In this document: one piece after another, positions 1 through 6,895 of the stretch
Position numbering within the stretch: position 1 is the stretch's first letter
How the letters are laid out: each line of letters opens with the position of its first letter
Source of the DNA: a virus
Virus record (IMG/VR): IMGVR_UViG_3300006921_000214
Coordinates: 1 to 20,829 of that record
Length of the DNA stretch: 20,829 bases
Reading direction: 5' to 3' (one strand)
Program-made: the position numbers and the translations under genes
The notes under the pieces: generated by a model
Databases searched by the model: none
The model's input: only the letters and a program-made list of their open reading frames with translations
Told to the model about the DNA's origin: nothing

Positions 1-2
1 AT

Positions 3-209
3 ACACACCCATTTGGTTCTGCTTATTTTAGTGGTACTGATATTAGAACAGTTAGAGTTTGGGAACCGTTAATGAAAACTGCTCATGTATTGGGTGGTGA
101 TGGTCATTATGGTTCTTGGTTCCAAGAAGAACCTAATCAATTGAAGATATACCGTAACTATGAATATGATAGAACACAAGTATGGAATATAAGGAGTGAA
201 GAAGAATGA
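3..209 (+). CDS. Unknown protein, C-terminal end only
   Basis: This is an open frame from the left edge to a TGA, giving the last 68 residues of a protein whose start lies outside the window. It is rich in Gly, Tyr and Trp, with many short hydrophobic/aromatic stretches, and looks like a globular beta-rich domain. No motif was recognised, so no function is assigned. It ends in SEEE, because the last codons carry the ribosome binding site of the next gene, and its TGA overlaps the next ATG as ATGA. A virion protein is possible but cannot be argued from this fragment. Confidence 0.75.
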   Translation, partial: THPFGSAYFSGTDIRTVRVWEPLMKTAHVLGGDGHYGSWFQEEPNQLKIYRNYEYDRTQVWNIRSEEE

Positions 210-535
210 AAACAGGACTAAGTACAGCAAGACAATATCAAGGAAGACCTATGAATCTTTATACTAAATACATCACAACAAAAAATAGTTATGGTGAGCA
301 AAAAACAATTGCTAAATTAGTACATGTGGATGATTTAACTCTGTCTAAAAGACAGGCTAACCATAAGAGAAGACATCCTAATGATAAGAACCAAAAGAAA
401 ACTAAAGGTATCTTCTTGGGGAAGAGAGGATATAAGGATGATATTCTAGATGAGTTTTATGAAACTCATGTTCATACTTTTATTGATGCAGACCTAAATA
501 TGGGATGGGTTAAAATCGGCGGTGAAGAAGAATGA
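206..535 (+). CDS. Unknown small basic protein, 109 aa
   Basis: The ATG overlaps the upstream TGA (ATGA), with AGTGA about 8 bases upstream as ribosome binding site. The central third (about residues 48-75) is very rich in Lys, Arg, His and Asn, suggesting nucleic-acid contact. The C-terminal third is mixed and ends in GGEEE. No enzymatic motif was seen. It lies in the same overlapping series as the next two genes, so it is almost certainly co-translated with the chaperonin genes. Function unknown. Confidence 0.75.
   Translation: MKTGLSTARQYQGRPMNLYTKYITTKNSYGEQKTIAKLVHVDDLTLSKRQANHKRRHPNDKNQKKTKGIFLGKRGYKDDILDEFYETHVHTFIDADLNMGWVKIGGEEE
521..535 (+). promoter_or_regulatory. Recurrent coupling cassette GGTGAAGAAGAATGA
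   Basis: This 15-base string combines a Shine-Dalgarno core (GGTGA, complementary to the UCACC of archaeal 16S rRNA ends), a purine spacer and an ATGA stop/start overlap. The identical string is at 790-804. Close variants are at 195-209, 3932-3946 and 17266-17280, and looser ones at 4297-4311 and 6436-6448. It encodes the Glu-Glu-Glu tail of each upstream protein. I read it as a translational-coupling signal. Confidence 0.75.
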
Positions 536-804
536 TACAATGGACTATTAGACGATTAATTGGCTTAATGGGAAGAGTGTATGTATTCTTAGATAAGTTC
601 CTAACCCATGATACTAGAGAAATACTAGGAATACCTATTGATGATGATTTTCAAAATATGACTAGAAGACAATTATGTAGGTATATTGAAGTTAAACTTG
701 GTTGGCAAGATGATGAGTTTTGGAATCTAGAATCCACTCAAAAGATTAGGCTTTGTTGCCAAGTAGCACGATTAAATAAATTTAAGTTAGGTGAAGAAGA
801 ATGA
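532..804 (+). CDS. Unknown protein, 90 aa
   Basis: The ATG overlaps the preceding TGA and is preceded by GGTGA. The N-terminal 25 residues are hydrophobic and basic (IRRLIGLMGRVYVFLDKF) and could be an amphipathic helix. The rest looks helical, with several Trp and Cys residues, and ends in GEEE. The middle (IPIDDDFQNMTRRQLCRYIEVKLGW) is reminiscent of a small helical fold but was not recognised. It sits directly upstream of the GroES-like gene. Confidence 0.72.
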   Translation: MIQWTIRRLIGLMGRVYVFLDKFLTHDTREILGIPIDDDFQNMTRRQLCRYIEVKLGWQDDEFWNLESTQKIRLCCQVARLNKFKLGEEE

Positions 805-1019
805 AAGCAGTAGGAAATTGGGTTGTAGTAATGATAGAAGAAAAGAAAACTGATAGTGGTATCTTAACAAAAGCCTCTAACAAAGGAAGGGTGTTTGATT
901 GTCAATGTGACACTACTCTTAGAGATAAGATTGTAGTTTTCAATGATAAACTAGAATATACAACAGAGAACAATGTAATGTTCATTCCTTATGAACAAAT
1001 AATGGCGGTGGTAAATTGA
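801..1019 (+). CDS. Short GroES/Cpn10-like co-chaperonin, 72 aa
   Basis: This is probably the lid of the GroEL chamber encoded 170 bases downstream. It follows GroES in order: an N-terminal VGNWVVV strand followed by IEEKK (GroES: DRVIVKRKE), a mobile-loop-like SGILT (GroES: GGIVL), then GRV, the IVVFND strand (GroES: IVIFND), and a C-terminal YEQIMAVVN (GroES: ESDILAIVE). It has 72 residues against about 97 in the family. The missing segment lies between GRV and IVVFND, where GroES carries the roof beta-hairpin. The ATG overlaps the upstream stop and follows GGTGA. Adjacency to GroEL strongly supports the call. Without that neighbour the match would be modest. Confidence 0.72.
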   Translation: MKAVGNWVVVMIEEKKTDSGILTKASNKGRVFDCQCDTTLRDKIVVFNDKLEYTTENNVMFIPYEQIMAVVN

Positions 1020-1192
1020 AGTGCGCTAATTGTAACGATTCTCATTTAGCGTATTTGGCTACTACCGCAGTAGGACAAAGAGCATTTTGTAGTGAAGAAT
1101 GTTATTGTTTGTATGCTGGAGTGCCTTATCACGGAGAAAACTATTACGGTTTAGAAAGATATAATTTTAAGAATGTGGAGAGATTTGAATGA
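1016..1192 (+). CDS. Zinc-finger microprotein, 58 aa, TTG start
   Basis: A TTG start overlaps the GroES-like stop (TTGA), with GGTGG about 6 bases upstream. The frame is open to a TGA overlapping the GroEL ATG. The protein begins MKCANC and continues with a second cluster CSEECYC at residues 25-31, giving Cys3, Cys6, Cys25, Cys29 and Cys31, a likely treble-clef or zinc-ribbon site (resembling MYM/FLZ-type small zinc fingers). The C-terminal half is Tyr-rich. It exactly fills the space between GroES and GroEL with overlaps at both ends, which supports it being real. Role unknown; whether it acts with the chaperonin or is just hosted there cannot be told. Confidence 0.68.
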   Translation: MKCANCNDSHLAYLATTAVGQRAFCSEECYCLYAGVPYHGENYYGLERYNFKNVERFE

Positions 1193-2724
1193 TAATTAAT
1201 GGAAAGGAAGTTAAACAGAAATTAAAAGAAGGAATTGATTTAGTAGCGAATACCGTAAAACCAACATTGGGGCCACAAGCAAAGACAGTAATTCTGCAAG
1301 GTAATCCTCCAGTTGTGATTAATGATGGAGTAACTATTACTAAGTATATTTCAAGTAAAGACCCTTATGTTCAAATGGGCGTTCAGATGGTTCAAAACTT
1401 AGCGAGTAAAGCACAGGATAATTCAGGTGATGGTACTACTACTGCCTGTATTATTGCTCAAGCATTAGTTAAAGGTATTAAAGAACAGCAGTTTTACAAT
1501 ATGCGTAACTTGCAAAATGAGTTTAAAGAAGCCGAAGAGGTAATTTTAGCCTCTCTTGCTGAACAGGCTAAACCTATTCTTGATGATGATATTCTGAATG
1601 TGGCCACAATAGCGGCTAATAATGATTCTAAGTTAGGATTATTGATTCAAGGGGCTATCAATAAAGTCGGAAGAGATGGTGTAATTACAGTTGAGGAATC
1701 TAAATCTCACATGACTAATCTAATAGTGAGAGATGGTTTAGAGTTTGATGAAGGTTACTTGAGTCATATGATGAGTAATGGAGAAGACGGTAAAGCCACC
1801 TTTGACAACCCTGTAATCTTTACATCTAATCTTAATATACGGCATTTCCAAGACATACTTCCTTTGTTGGAATTGTGTGCTAGAAACAAAAGACCGTTGG
1901 TTATTATTTGTAGAGGAATGGAAGGCACTGCACTAAGTAATGTAATCATGAATGTATTGCAGAAAACTATTGAAGTAGTTGTAGTAAAGGCTCCTAACTT
2001 TGGTGATGCCCAATTAGATGAGTTAACAGACATTACTGCTATTTGTGGTGGTAGGCTATTTAATGCAGAAAGTAAAGACGACCCTGCTATGGCTACTATG
2101 GATGAATTAGGTACTGCTGATAGAATAGTAGTAGGTAAAGAAAATACTGTTATTATCGGTGGAGAAGGCGATGAGGCCGAATTAAAACGCAAAGTACTAA
2201 GTCTTAAAGAATTATACGAGTCTTCTGAAGATAAATACGATAAGATGAGATTAAAGGGAAGAATTGCTAGACTTAACGGCGGTGTTGCTACTATTAGAAT
2301 AGGTGCGTCTTCTTCTATTGAAATGAGAGAAAAGAAAGAAAGGCTCGATGATGCACTTAACGCAACTAAAGCGGCTTTAGATGAGGGTATTGTTATTGGT
2401 GGAGGTAAAGCATTTATTATTGCTAGGCAAGAATTAGATGTAGCCAAGACTGGACATGCTTTAGTTTATGATTCTTTGAGTGCGCCAATATGTGCTATCT
2501 TCGATAATAGTGGCTTGAAGTATGCTGACTATGTTCATGATATAGAAGTAAACTACACAGTAGGTAAGGATTATGCGCTGAATGCTTTAACGGGTAAGAT
2601 TGAGAATATGCACGATGCAGGGATTATTGACCCTGTAAAGGTAACTAAGAATAGTTTCCTTGCGGCTATGTCTATTGCCAATCTATTCTTATCAACTGAA
2701 GTAGCGGTATTATTGGAGGAATAA
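1189..2724 (+). CDS. groEL: GroEL-like group I chaperonin, 511 aa
   Basis: ATP-driven folding chamber subunit. It aligns with bacterial GroEL over its full length rather than with the archaeal thermosome. The N-terminal equatorial part has KPTLGPQAKTV and NDGVTITK. The ATP loop is GDGTTTA (about residues 87-93). The intermediate/apical region has GRDGVITVEES, FDEGYLS, PLLELCARNKRPLVII and KAPNFGD. The C-terminal equatorial domain has RLNGGVATIRIGA and DDALNATKAALDEGIVIGGG, with the Asp equivalent to catalytic D398. The C-terminal DPVKVT and TEVAVLLEE match the family end, but the usual Gly-Met tail is absent and a loop after GGGKA is shortened, so the protein is 511 rather than about 548 aa. 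The ATG overlaps the upstream stop, and GGAG lies 8 bases before it. It would partner the short GroES-like protein. Confidence 0.96.
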   Translation: MIINGKEVKQKLKEGIDLVANTVKPTLGPQAKTVILQGNPPVVINDGVTITKYISSKDPYVQMGVQMVQNLASKAQDNSGDGTTTACIIAQALVKGIKEQQFYNMRNLQNEFKEAEEVILASLAEQAKPILDDDILNVATIAANNDSKLGLLIQGAINKVGRDGVITVEESKSHMTNLIVRDGLEFDEGYLSHMMSNGEDGKATFDNPVIFTSNLNIRHFQDILPLLELCARNKRPLVIICRGMEGTALSNVIMNVLQKTIEVVVVKAPNFGDAQLDELTDITAICGGRLFNAESKDDPAMATMDELGTADRIVVGKENTVIIGGEGDEAELKRKVLSLKELYESSEDKYDKMRLKGRIARLNGGVATIRIGASSSIEMREKKERLDDALNATKAALDEGIVIGGGKAFIIARQELDVAKTGHALVYDSLSAPICAIFDNSGLKYADYVHDIEVNYTVGKDYALNALTGKIENMHDAGIIDPVKVTKNSFLAAMSIANLFLSTEVAVLLEE

Positions 2725-2726
2725 AT

Positions 2727-2879
2727 ATGGAATGGTTAAAATGTCAATTTAAAGACTGTCAGAAAACAATACTGAAAAAAAGCGCATCTGTAATCGGAGA
2801 ACAGCCTACTTGGGTTAAAAAAATGATAGAAGGAGGATATTGTATGGAACACGGTATTCTTCTTTTTAAGGAGGAATGA
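2727..2879 (+). CDS. Zinc-binding microprotein, 50 aa
   Basis: The ATG lies 2 bases after the GroEL stop, with GGAGGA as a strong binding site at 2716-2720 and following. The protein has C6-x4-C11 and a later CMEH (Cys39, His42), giving a possible CCCH zinc knuckle. It ends in KEE because AAGGAGG for the next gene lies in its last codons. No family was recognised. The strong binding sites on both sides argue that it is translated. Confidence 0.6.
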   Translation: MEWLKCQFKDCQKTILKKSASVIGEQPTWVKKMIEGGYCMEHGILLFKEE

Positions 2880-2881
2880 AT

Positions 2882-3091
2882 ATGCCCGATAGAGCAAAAA
2901 CTTCTAAGATGGAACTTTCTATGAGAAAATACGAAGGTAAAAGAATGTTCTTTAGAACTAAAGAAGGTGATTTTGAGGGAACAGTTGAAGGAGTTATTTG
3001 GTTAGGTTCCCCTTTTATAGAATTAAGTAGCCCTATATCGTTGTTTAACGGCCATCAAATTATTTTTGGAAAAGAAGTGGTGGAGGAATAA
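2882..3091 (+). CDS. Small beta-barrel-like unknown protein, 69 aa
   Basis: I chose the ATG at 2882 because the perfect AAGGAGG (2868-2874) is 7 bases upstream. The in-frame ATG at 2876 would leave almost no spacing. After a basic N-terminus (MPDRAKTSK), short alternating strands occur (RMFFRTKEGDFEGTVEGVIW, FIELSS, HQIIFGKEVV). This resembles an Sm/LSm- or SH3-like small barrel, with GxxxG-type turns, but the match is weak and by eye only. It ends in VVEE with the next binding site (GGTGGAGG) overlapping. Confidence 0.6.
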   Translation: MPDRAKTSKMELSMRKYEGKRMFFRTKEGDFEGTVEGVIWLGSPFIELSSPISLFNGHQIIFGKEVVEE

Positions 3092-3092
3092 T

Positions 3093-3497
3093 ATGTCTAA
3101 GAAAAGGGCAGTAACAGTTACTTTACCTGCGCCACATGCGGCAGAAGTTAAGTGTCCTATTTGTGAAGGTAATAGGTGTAAAGTGTGTAATATGACAGGT
3201 AAATTATCTATTCAAGTAGCACCAAAGATACCTATTCAAAGAGCGCATATCATCAAGTATGTTGTTGAAAATATACACGATGTTGCTAATGAGATTACTA
3301 AGACATATGGATTAGTGCCAGAAGTTAATACTGTTGAAGTAGTAGAAATCAATGGAGGTCAATTTGAAATAGTGCAAGTATCGTCATTAGGAGGGGCTTG
3401 TTGGTTAGTTAATAGAATAGATGAGTTAGATACTCCTAGATATTTTACTTCAAGAAAGGAATTAGATAAATTCAAACAGGGGTGGTTCAGTGAGTGA
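3093..3497 (+). CDS. Protein with DnaJ-type CxxCxG zinc motif, 134 aa
   Basis: Start at ATG 3093, with GGTGGAGG at 3079-3086 about 6 bases upstream. The N-terminal region carries CPICEGNRCKVCNMTGKL (Cys21, 24, 29, 32), two CxxC pairs in the spacing of one half of the DnaJ Cys-rich zinc domain (CxxCxG...CxxCxxTG). The C-terminal part (about residues 45-134) is alpha/beta and unrecognised, with VNTVEVVEINGGQFEIVQVSS strands and a terminal helix. No J-domain HPD is present. The nearby chaperonin genes make a co-chaperone-like role conceivable, but such zinc motifs are common in small phage proteins. Confidence 0.65.
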   Translation: MSKKRAVTVTLPAPHAAEVKCPICEGNRCKVCNMTGKLSIQVAPKIPIQRAHIIKYVVENIHDVANEITKTYGLVPEVNTVEVVEINGGQFEIVQVSSLGGACWLVNRIDELDTPRYFTSRKELDKFKQGWFSE

Positions 3498-3687
3498 TTT
3501 TGAAATTAAAGGAAGAATAGTAAGGAATGCTAATGATGAAGTATTAGTCAAGCGAGGTACTTATTGGAATATCGAAGTCTTGGATATTCGTTGGCATAAG
3601 AATAATAAGCCAACAAAAGGCATTCGTCTAAATGTAGATGAAGCAAAGACATTATTAAATATATTAAAGAGGGAATTAGATGAATAG
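3490..3687 (+). CDS. Possible PC4/YdbC-like ssDNA-binding protein, 65 aa
   Basis: A GTG start at 3490 overlaps the previous gene by 8 bases, with GGGGTGG just upstream. The sequence WNIEVLDIRWHKNNKPTKGI followed by RLNVDEAKTLLNILKREL matches by eye the PC4/Sub1 pattern: a strand VDIREYW, then a KPTxKGI(S/R)L turn and a C-terminal helix. PC4-fold proteins bind single-stranded or melted DNA as dimers. A role in virus transcription or replication would fit the locus. The match covers only about 45 residues and is unverified. Confidence 0.5.
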   Translation: MSDFEIKGRIVRNANDEVLVKRGTYWNIEVLDIRWHKNNKPTKGIRLNVDEAKTLLNILKRELDE

Positions 3688-3946
3688 AATAAGCGATGTG
3701 CAAGTAAAGACTAGTGTCAGAAAGGCTAATCCTGATAGACAATATGGTATGGGTTCGTTAGGAAGACATGCTAAGTATTCTTCTGAATTGGTAGATTTAT
3801 GGTCTGCTTATATTGAAATGCAAATGCCAATTCCACCTAATTCGGGTAGGGGTTGTAGGGTGCAAACCGACCATATAGACGCATGTTGGGGTAGGTTCCA
3901 AACTGCTTTAATGAAATTAATGTTATTAGGAGATGAAGAAGAATGA
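3680..3946 (+). CDS. Unknown protein, 88 aa
   Basis: The ATG overlaps the end of the previous gene by 8 bases. GAGGG lies about 7 bases upstream. The protein is mixed in character: a basic N-terminus, a central Gly/Tyr/Arg-rich part (RQYGMGSLGRHAKYSSELVD), and a later C-R-V-Q-T-D-H-I-D-A-C segment that could bind a metal but is not a known motif. It ends in GDEEE, carrying the next ribosome binding site. Not recognised. Confidence 0.65.
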   Translation: MNRISDVQVKTSVRKANPDRQYGMGSLGRHAKYSSELVDLWSAYIEMQMPIPPNSGRGCRVQTDHIDACWGRFQTALMKLMLLGDEEE

Positions 3947-4311
3947 ATATGAATAAAATGTTTTTAGATATAACGAATGATAAAAGATTTGTAGAATGGG
4001 CGAAAGCCATGAAGAAGAAGATTAAGAAGAACCCTGCTGCATTAGCCCACTTTGAAGATAACTATGCAGTAGTTAGAAATGGAATGTTTTTACCAAGAGC
4101 GTCTTTTATGATGTATTGGGAAATGTTTCATTCTGATAATTTGGCTCGCCTAGCACCGGCTATAACGCAAGCATCTATGATTCATATGCTACATCGTTTA
4201 ATGGAACAAGGTAAAGAAGAAGAATCAGCACTTATTCAAACTATGATGATTAACTTTGTAAGGTTAATGAATAGTATAGAACAGGGAGTTGTTTCAGATG
4301 AAGAAGAGTGA
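3943..4311 (+). CDS. Unknown helical protein, 122 aa
   Basis: The ATG overlaps the previous TGA; GGAGAT lies 8 bases upstream. The ATG at 3949 is a possible alternative. The protein is predicted helical throughout and rich in Met, with a Lys-rich stretch (AKAMKKKIKKN, residues 20-30) and amphipathic helices between 75 and 115. It ends in SDEEE. No family recognised. Confidence 0.68.
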   Translation: MNMNKMFLDITNDKRFVEWAKAMKKKIKKNPAALAHFEDNYAVVRNGMFLPRASFMMYWEMFHSDNLARLAPAITQASMIHMLHRLMEQGKEEESALIQTMMINFVRLMNSIEQGVVSDEEE

Positions 4312-4534
4312 ATGGGAAAGATTAGCCCATCACTTATGGGCGCACTCTATCAAACTAGAAGGTGGTAAAATGAGCCTTTTACTAAAGGAATTAGTAATAA
4401 AATGTAATAACAATATGGAGATGATTATAAATGACAATGATGAGACTAGCGAGACTATTAGAAAGCACAGACCAAAAGACACCAACACAACAGGTATCTA
4501 TGATTACGAGGGAACTTCAAACCTTCCAAAATAA
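4298..4534 (+). CDS. Unknown small protein overlapping ligase start, 78 aa
   Basis: ATG at 4298, with GGGAG about 9 bases upstream inside the previous gene. A second in-frame ATG at 4370 has GGTGGT just before it, so a shorter form starting there is possible. The first 50 residues look like an ordinary helical protein (MKKSEWERLAHHLW, then MSLLLKELVIK). The last 35 lie in a different frame within the ligase gene and are polar and low in character. The 104-base overlap is unusual for this window. Either the gene is real with a long overlap or its tail is only nominal. Confidence 0.4.
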   Translation: MKKSEWERLAHHLWAHSIKLEGGKMSLLLKELVIKCNNNMEMIINDNDETSETIRKHRPKDTNTTGIYDYEGTSNLPK

Positions 4535-5969
4535 ACCAGCCTTATTTGCTATCTTAGCAAAAGAATATCCTAGTAACAATATAGGTCTTTCAAAGGCTAA
4601 GAAATGGTTGGCAAAGATATACAATGTTCATGATGATGAAATAGAAGATGAGTATAAGGCTCATGATGATTTAGGAGAAGCGATATATTACTTAGATGTA
4701 TCAGCAGAAACATTAGAAGAAACACCTATGGCAAGCGTCTTGCGGCTACTTTCTATGGATTGCGGTTCAATCAGCAGTAATTCATATGATACCATTAGAC
4801 ATAGTATAATTAATATGAGTGCTTTAGAATGTAAATGGTTTATTAGGTATTGGTTAAGAACGCCACGCAACGGGATTAACAGTGGAGTAGTAAAGAAGAT
4901 ATTGGCTAAACATTATGGCAAGAAGTTATCTGATGTCAAAGGGCATTGTAACTTTAATTCTATTTCTAATGTTGCGAGATATTATGAATCTAATGCCGAG
5001 CCACCAATGAATCTTGAGCATGGTTCTTTTGTAGCACCTATGTTAGCAAAAGACCTACCTATGAATAAATGGCCTCTTGATAAAATAGTGGACTACAAGT
5101 ATGACGGTAATCGTTATCAAATCCATAAAGAAGGAGACAATGTAATTATCTTTAATCGTAAGGGTAATGTAGTTACCCCTCAGTTTTCTGATATTGCGAG
5201 TATTGTTAGAGAGTATGATATTCCTAATGTTATACTAGATGGTGAAATATATCCTATTAATGAAGATGGTACGCCAGCAGAACATAAGAAGATGGGTACA
5301 AGGGTTCACTCTAAGAATCATGCAGAAGCAATAGAAAGGGTTCCCGTCGAATGGGTAATTTTTGATTGTCTAAAGTTTAATGGTGAGACTATTATGGAAT
5401 TATCTTATAGGGAGAGACTTGACAAATTCAAAGGTTTGCCTAATCAAGCACATAGAATGCCAGATGAATGTCTTGATACTCTTGCCTTTTACAGTAGAGC
5501 CATTAATGATGGCTTTGAAGGGATAATTGTAAAAGATGCTTCTATGTCTTATGAAGCAGGTAAAAGAAGTACAGGTTGGGCTAAATACAAACCTCCACGA
5601 ATTAACTTAGATGTAGTTATTCTTACTGCTAAGTATGGTGAAGGTAAAAGAGCGAATGTATTCGGTACATTTGGAATAGGTGTAAGAACTGAAAATGACG
5701 GTTATGTTAATTTAGGTTCTGTTGGTACGGGTTTTAGCGATAGTCAATTAGTTAGATTAACTAATGAATTAAGACGGCAAGTTGATAATTACGATAAAGG
5801 TACTTATCATTTCTTACCTAGAGTAGTTTTAGAAGTAACTGCTGATTTAATAACACAAGATGCAGAAGGTAAGTATGGATTGCGATTTCCTAGATGTGTC
5901 CGTATTCGTGATGATAAGTTTGTTGCGGATATTAATACCTTAGATGATATGATAGAGATGATAATATGA
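4431..5969 (+). CDS. lig: ATP-dependent DNA ligase, 512 aa
   Basis: Seals nicks in DNA through an enzyme-AMP intermediate. The N-terminal about 200 residues form the helical DNA-binding domain of archaeal/eukaryotic ligase I type. The nucleotidyltransferase core has motif I KYDGNR (catalytic Lys223), motif III DGEI (270-273), motif IIIa FDCLKFNG, motif IV EGIIVKD (363-369) and motif V WAKYKP (383-388). The OB domain follows (VFGTFGIGVR, TADLITQD, GLRFPRCVRIRDDK, with the motif VI-like RFPR...R). All nucleotide-binding motifs are present, so it should be active. Length is close to the 550-600 aa archaeal norm. ATG 4431 was chosen; ATGs at 4437 and 4440 are possible. It would join Okazaki fragments made by the other replisome genes. 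Confidence 0.96.
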   Translation: MTMMRLARLLESTDQKTPTQQVSMITRELQTFQNKPALFAILAKEYPSNNIGLSKAKKWLAKIYNVHDDEIEDEYKAHDDLGEAIYYLDVSAETLEETPMASVLRLLSMDCGSISSNSYDTIRHSIINMSALECKWFIRYWLRTPRNGINSGVVKKILAKHYGKKLSDVKGHCNFNSISNVARYYESNAEPPMNLEHGSFVAPMLAKDLPMNKWPLDKIVDYKYDGNRYQIHKEGDNVIIFNRKGNVVTPQFSDIASIVREYDIPNVILDGEIYPINEDGTPAEHKKMGTRVHSKNHAEAIERVPVEWVIFDCLKFNGETIMELSYRERLDKFKGLPNQAHRMPDECLDTLAFYSRAINDGFEGIIVKDASMSYEAGKRSTGWAKYKPPRINLDVVILTAKYGEGKRANVFGTFGIGVRTENDGYVNLGSVGTGFSDSQLVRLTNELRRQVDNYDKGTYHFLPRVVLEVTADLITQDAEGKYGLRFPRCVRIRDDKFVADINTLDDMIEMII

Positions 5970-6448
5970 AAGATAAATATAGTGCAGTAAATGATAGATA
6001 TGTAATTCACCCAACCTCAACTACTTATGCTAAACCTAGTACTAAATATGTTTCTGACTCTAAAGGGAATGTGTTCAAAATAAGTGATTTGTCTAAAAAA
6101 CAAATAGAAGGACATCTAGAGTTTTACAAGAAAAGAGTAAGGATTTCTTTAGCCAAATTGCGTAAATTGTATAGTTGTTATTATGATTGGCAAGAAGAAG
6201 AATTTCCAAAGGTTGCTATGGTAAACAAACTTAGCCTAGAAAAAAAACTTGCTAAAGATGCTGGTTTTACTCTTACTCCTGATTTTAGGGCCGCTTTTGA
6301 GTCTTTAGTTTCTCTAAAAGAAGATAGAGATTTTGCTGAAAGACAGAAGCAAGTGATTAACCTTACCATACTACAATTAGAAAACGGTGCAGAAACAGAC
6401 CTTATTCTAAAGATACTAAAACAATCGCAAGTGGAGGTCGAAGAATGA
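5966..6448 (+). CDS. Unknown helical protein, 160 aa
   Basis: ATGA overlap with the ligase stop. An N-terminal stretch rich in Ser, Thr and Tyr is followed by a helical region: basic helices at about 43-70 (ISLAKLRKLYSCYYDWQEEE) and a C-terminal helix pair (LVSLKEDRDFAERQKQVINLTILQLENG) that may form a coiled coil. No motif recognised. It ends in VEVEE, with GGAGGTCGAAGA forming the binding site of the histone-like gene. Confidence 0.7.
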   Translation: MKDKYSAVNDRYVIHPTSTTYAKPSTKYVSDSKGNVFKISDLSKKQIEGHLEFYKKRVRISLAKLRKLYSCYYDWQEEEFPKVAMVNKLSLEKKLAKDAGFTLTPDFRAAFESLVSLKEDRDFAERQKQVINLTILQLENGAETDLILKILKQSQVEVEE

Positions 6449-6891
6449 TACAAAAAGGACAGTTAACTGTAATAGATTTTGAGACTTATACTTGTATTGA
6501 TGTAGTGGATGGATATGCTTATCTAAAAAATGTATTACATGAACAGGGCCGACCTAAAAAATTGCTACAACATCTTGTCCCTTACTTTAATGAGCAAGGA
6601 GAATTTATTGAACCTAAACAACCTAAGAAGAAGAAATATAATTCTAGGGTTAGTTTAAATCAATTGATAAGAAATGCTACTGATATGCCTATTAGCCATA
6701 GTTTTACAGCCTTGTTGCATGAGTGGTTAGAAGGAGCAATAACTGATATGGTAGCATGGTCAGAAGCAAATGCTATAACTAAAGGACACCACCGTATTTC
6801 AGCACAGCATGTGTATTGGTGGGAATTGAGTGCTAACCAAGACACTAAAGGACATTGGCCTACACAAGAAGAGTATGTAAAGGAACAGTGA
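6445..6891 (+). CDS. Probable histone-fold protein, 148 aa
   Basis: The C-terminal part (about residues 70-130) has the spacing of a single archaeal histone fold. Helix 1 is SLNQLIRNA (70-78). Loop 1 is TDMPIS. A 28-residue helix 2 (about 84-111) contains LLHEWLEGAITDMVAW. Loop 2 is KGHHRIS. Helix 3 is AQHVYWWELS (120-129). HRISAQHV mirrors the RKTIKAEDI of archaeal histones. A basic KKKK run (61-64) precedes the fold. The N-terminal 60 residues (VIDFETYTCIDVVDG...) are an extra unrecognised domain. Archaeal histones are usually about 67 aa with no such extension. The role would be DNA binding/compaction or acting as a histone-like transcription subunit. The assignment is from pattern only. 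GGAGGT lies upstream of the ATG. Confidence 0.58.
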   Translation: MIQKGQLTVIDFETYTCIDVVDGYAYLKNVLHEQGRPKKLLQHLVPYFNEQGEFIEPKQPKKKKYNSRVSLNQLIRNATDMPISHSFTALLHEWLEGAITDMVAWSEANAITKGHHRISAQHVYWWELSANQDTKGHWPTQEEYVKEQ

Positions 6892-6895
6892 GATT

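Noticed and set aside
1764-2447. Minus-strand open frame of 227 codons
   Set aside because: It lies wholly opposite the GroEL gene, has the low-complexity Ser/Leu/Ile pattern typical of an antisense shadow, and has no motif or upstream signal of its own.
1189-2724. Thermosome (group II chaperonin), expected for an archaeal host
   Set aside because: The motifs (KVGRDGVITVEES-type, KAPNFGD, DDALNATKAALDEGIVIGGG) are GroEL-type, and a GroES-like gene is adjacent; group II chaperonins need no GroES.
4312-4368. 18-codon open frame starting directly after the stop at 4311
   Set aside because: Very short, no binding site at proper spacing beyond the cassette itself, and the 4298 frame explains the region better.
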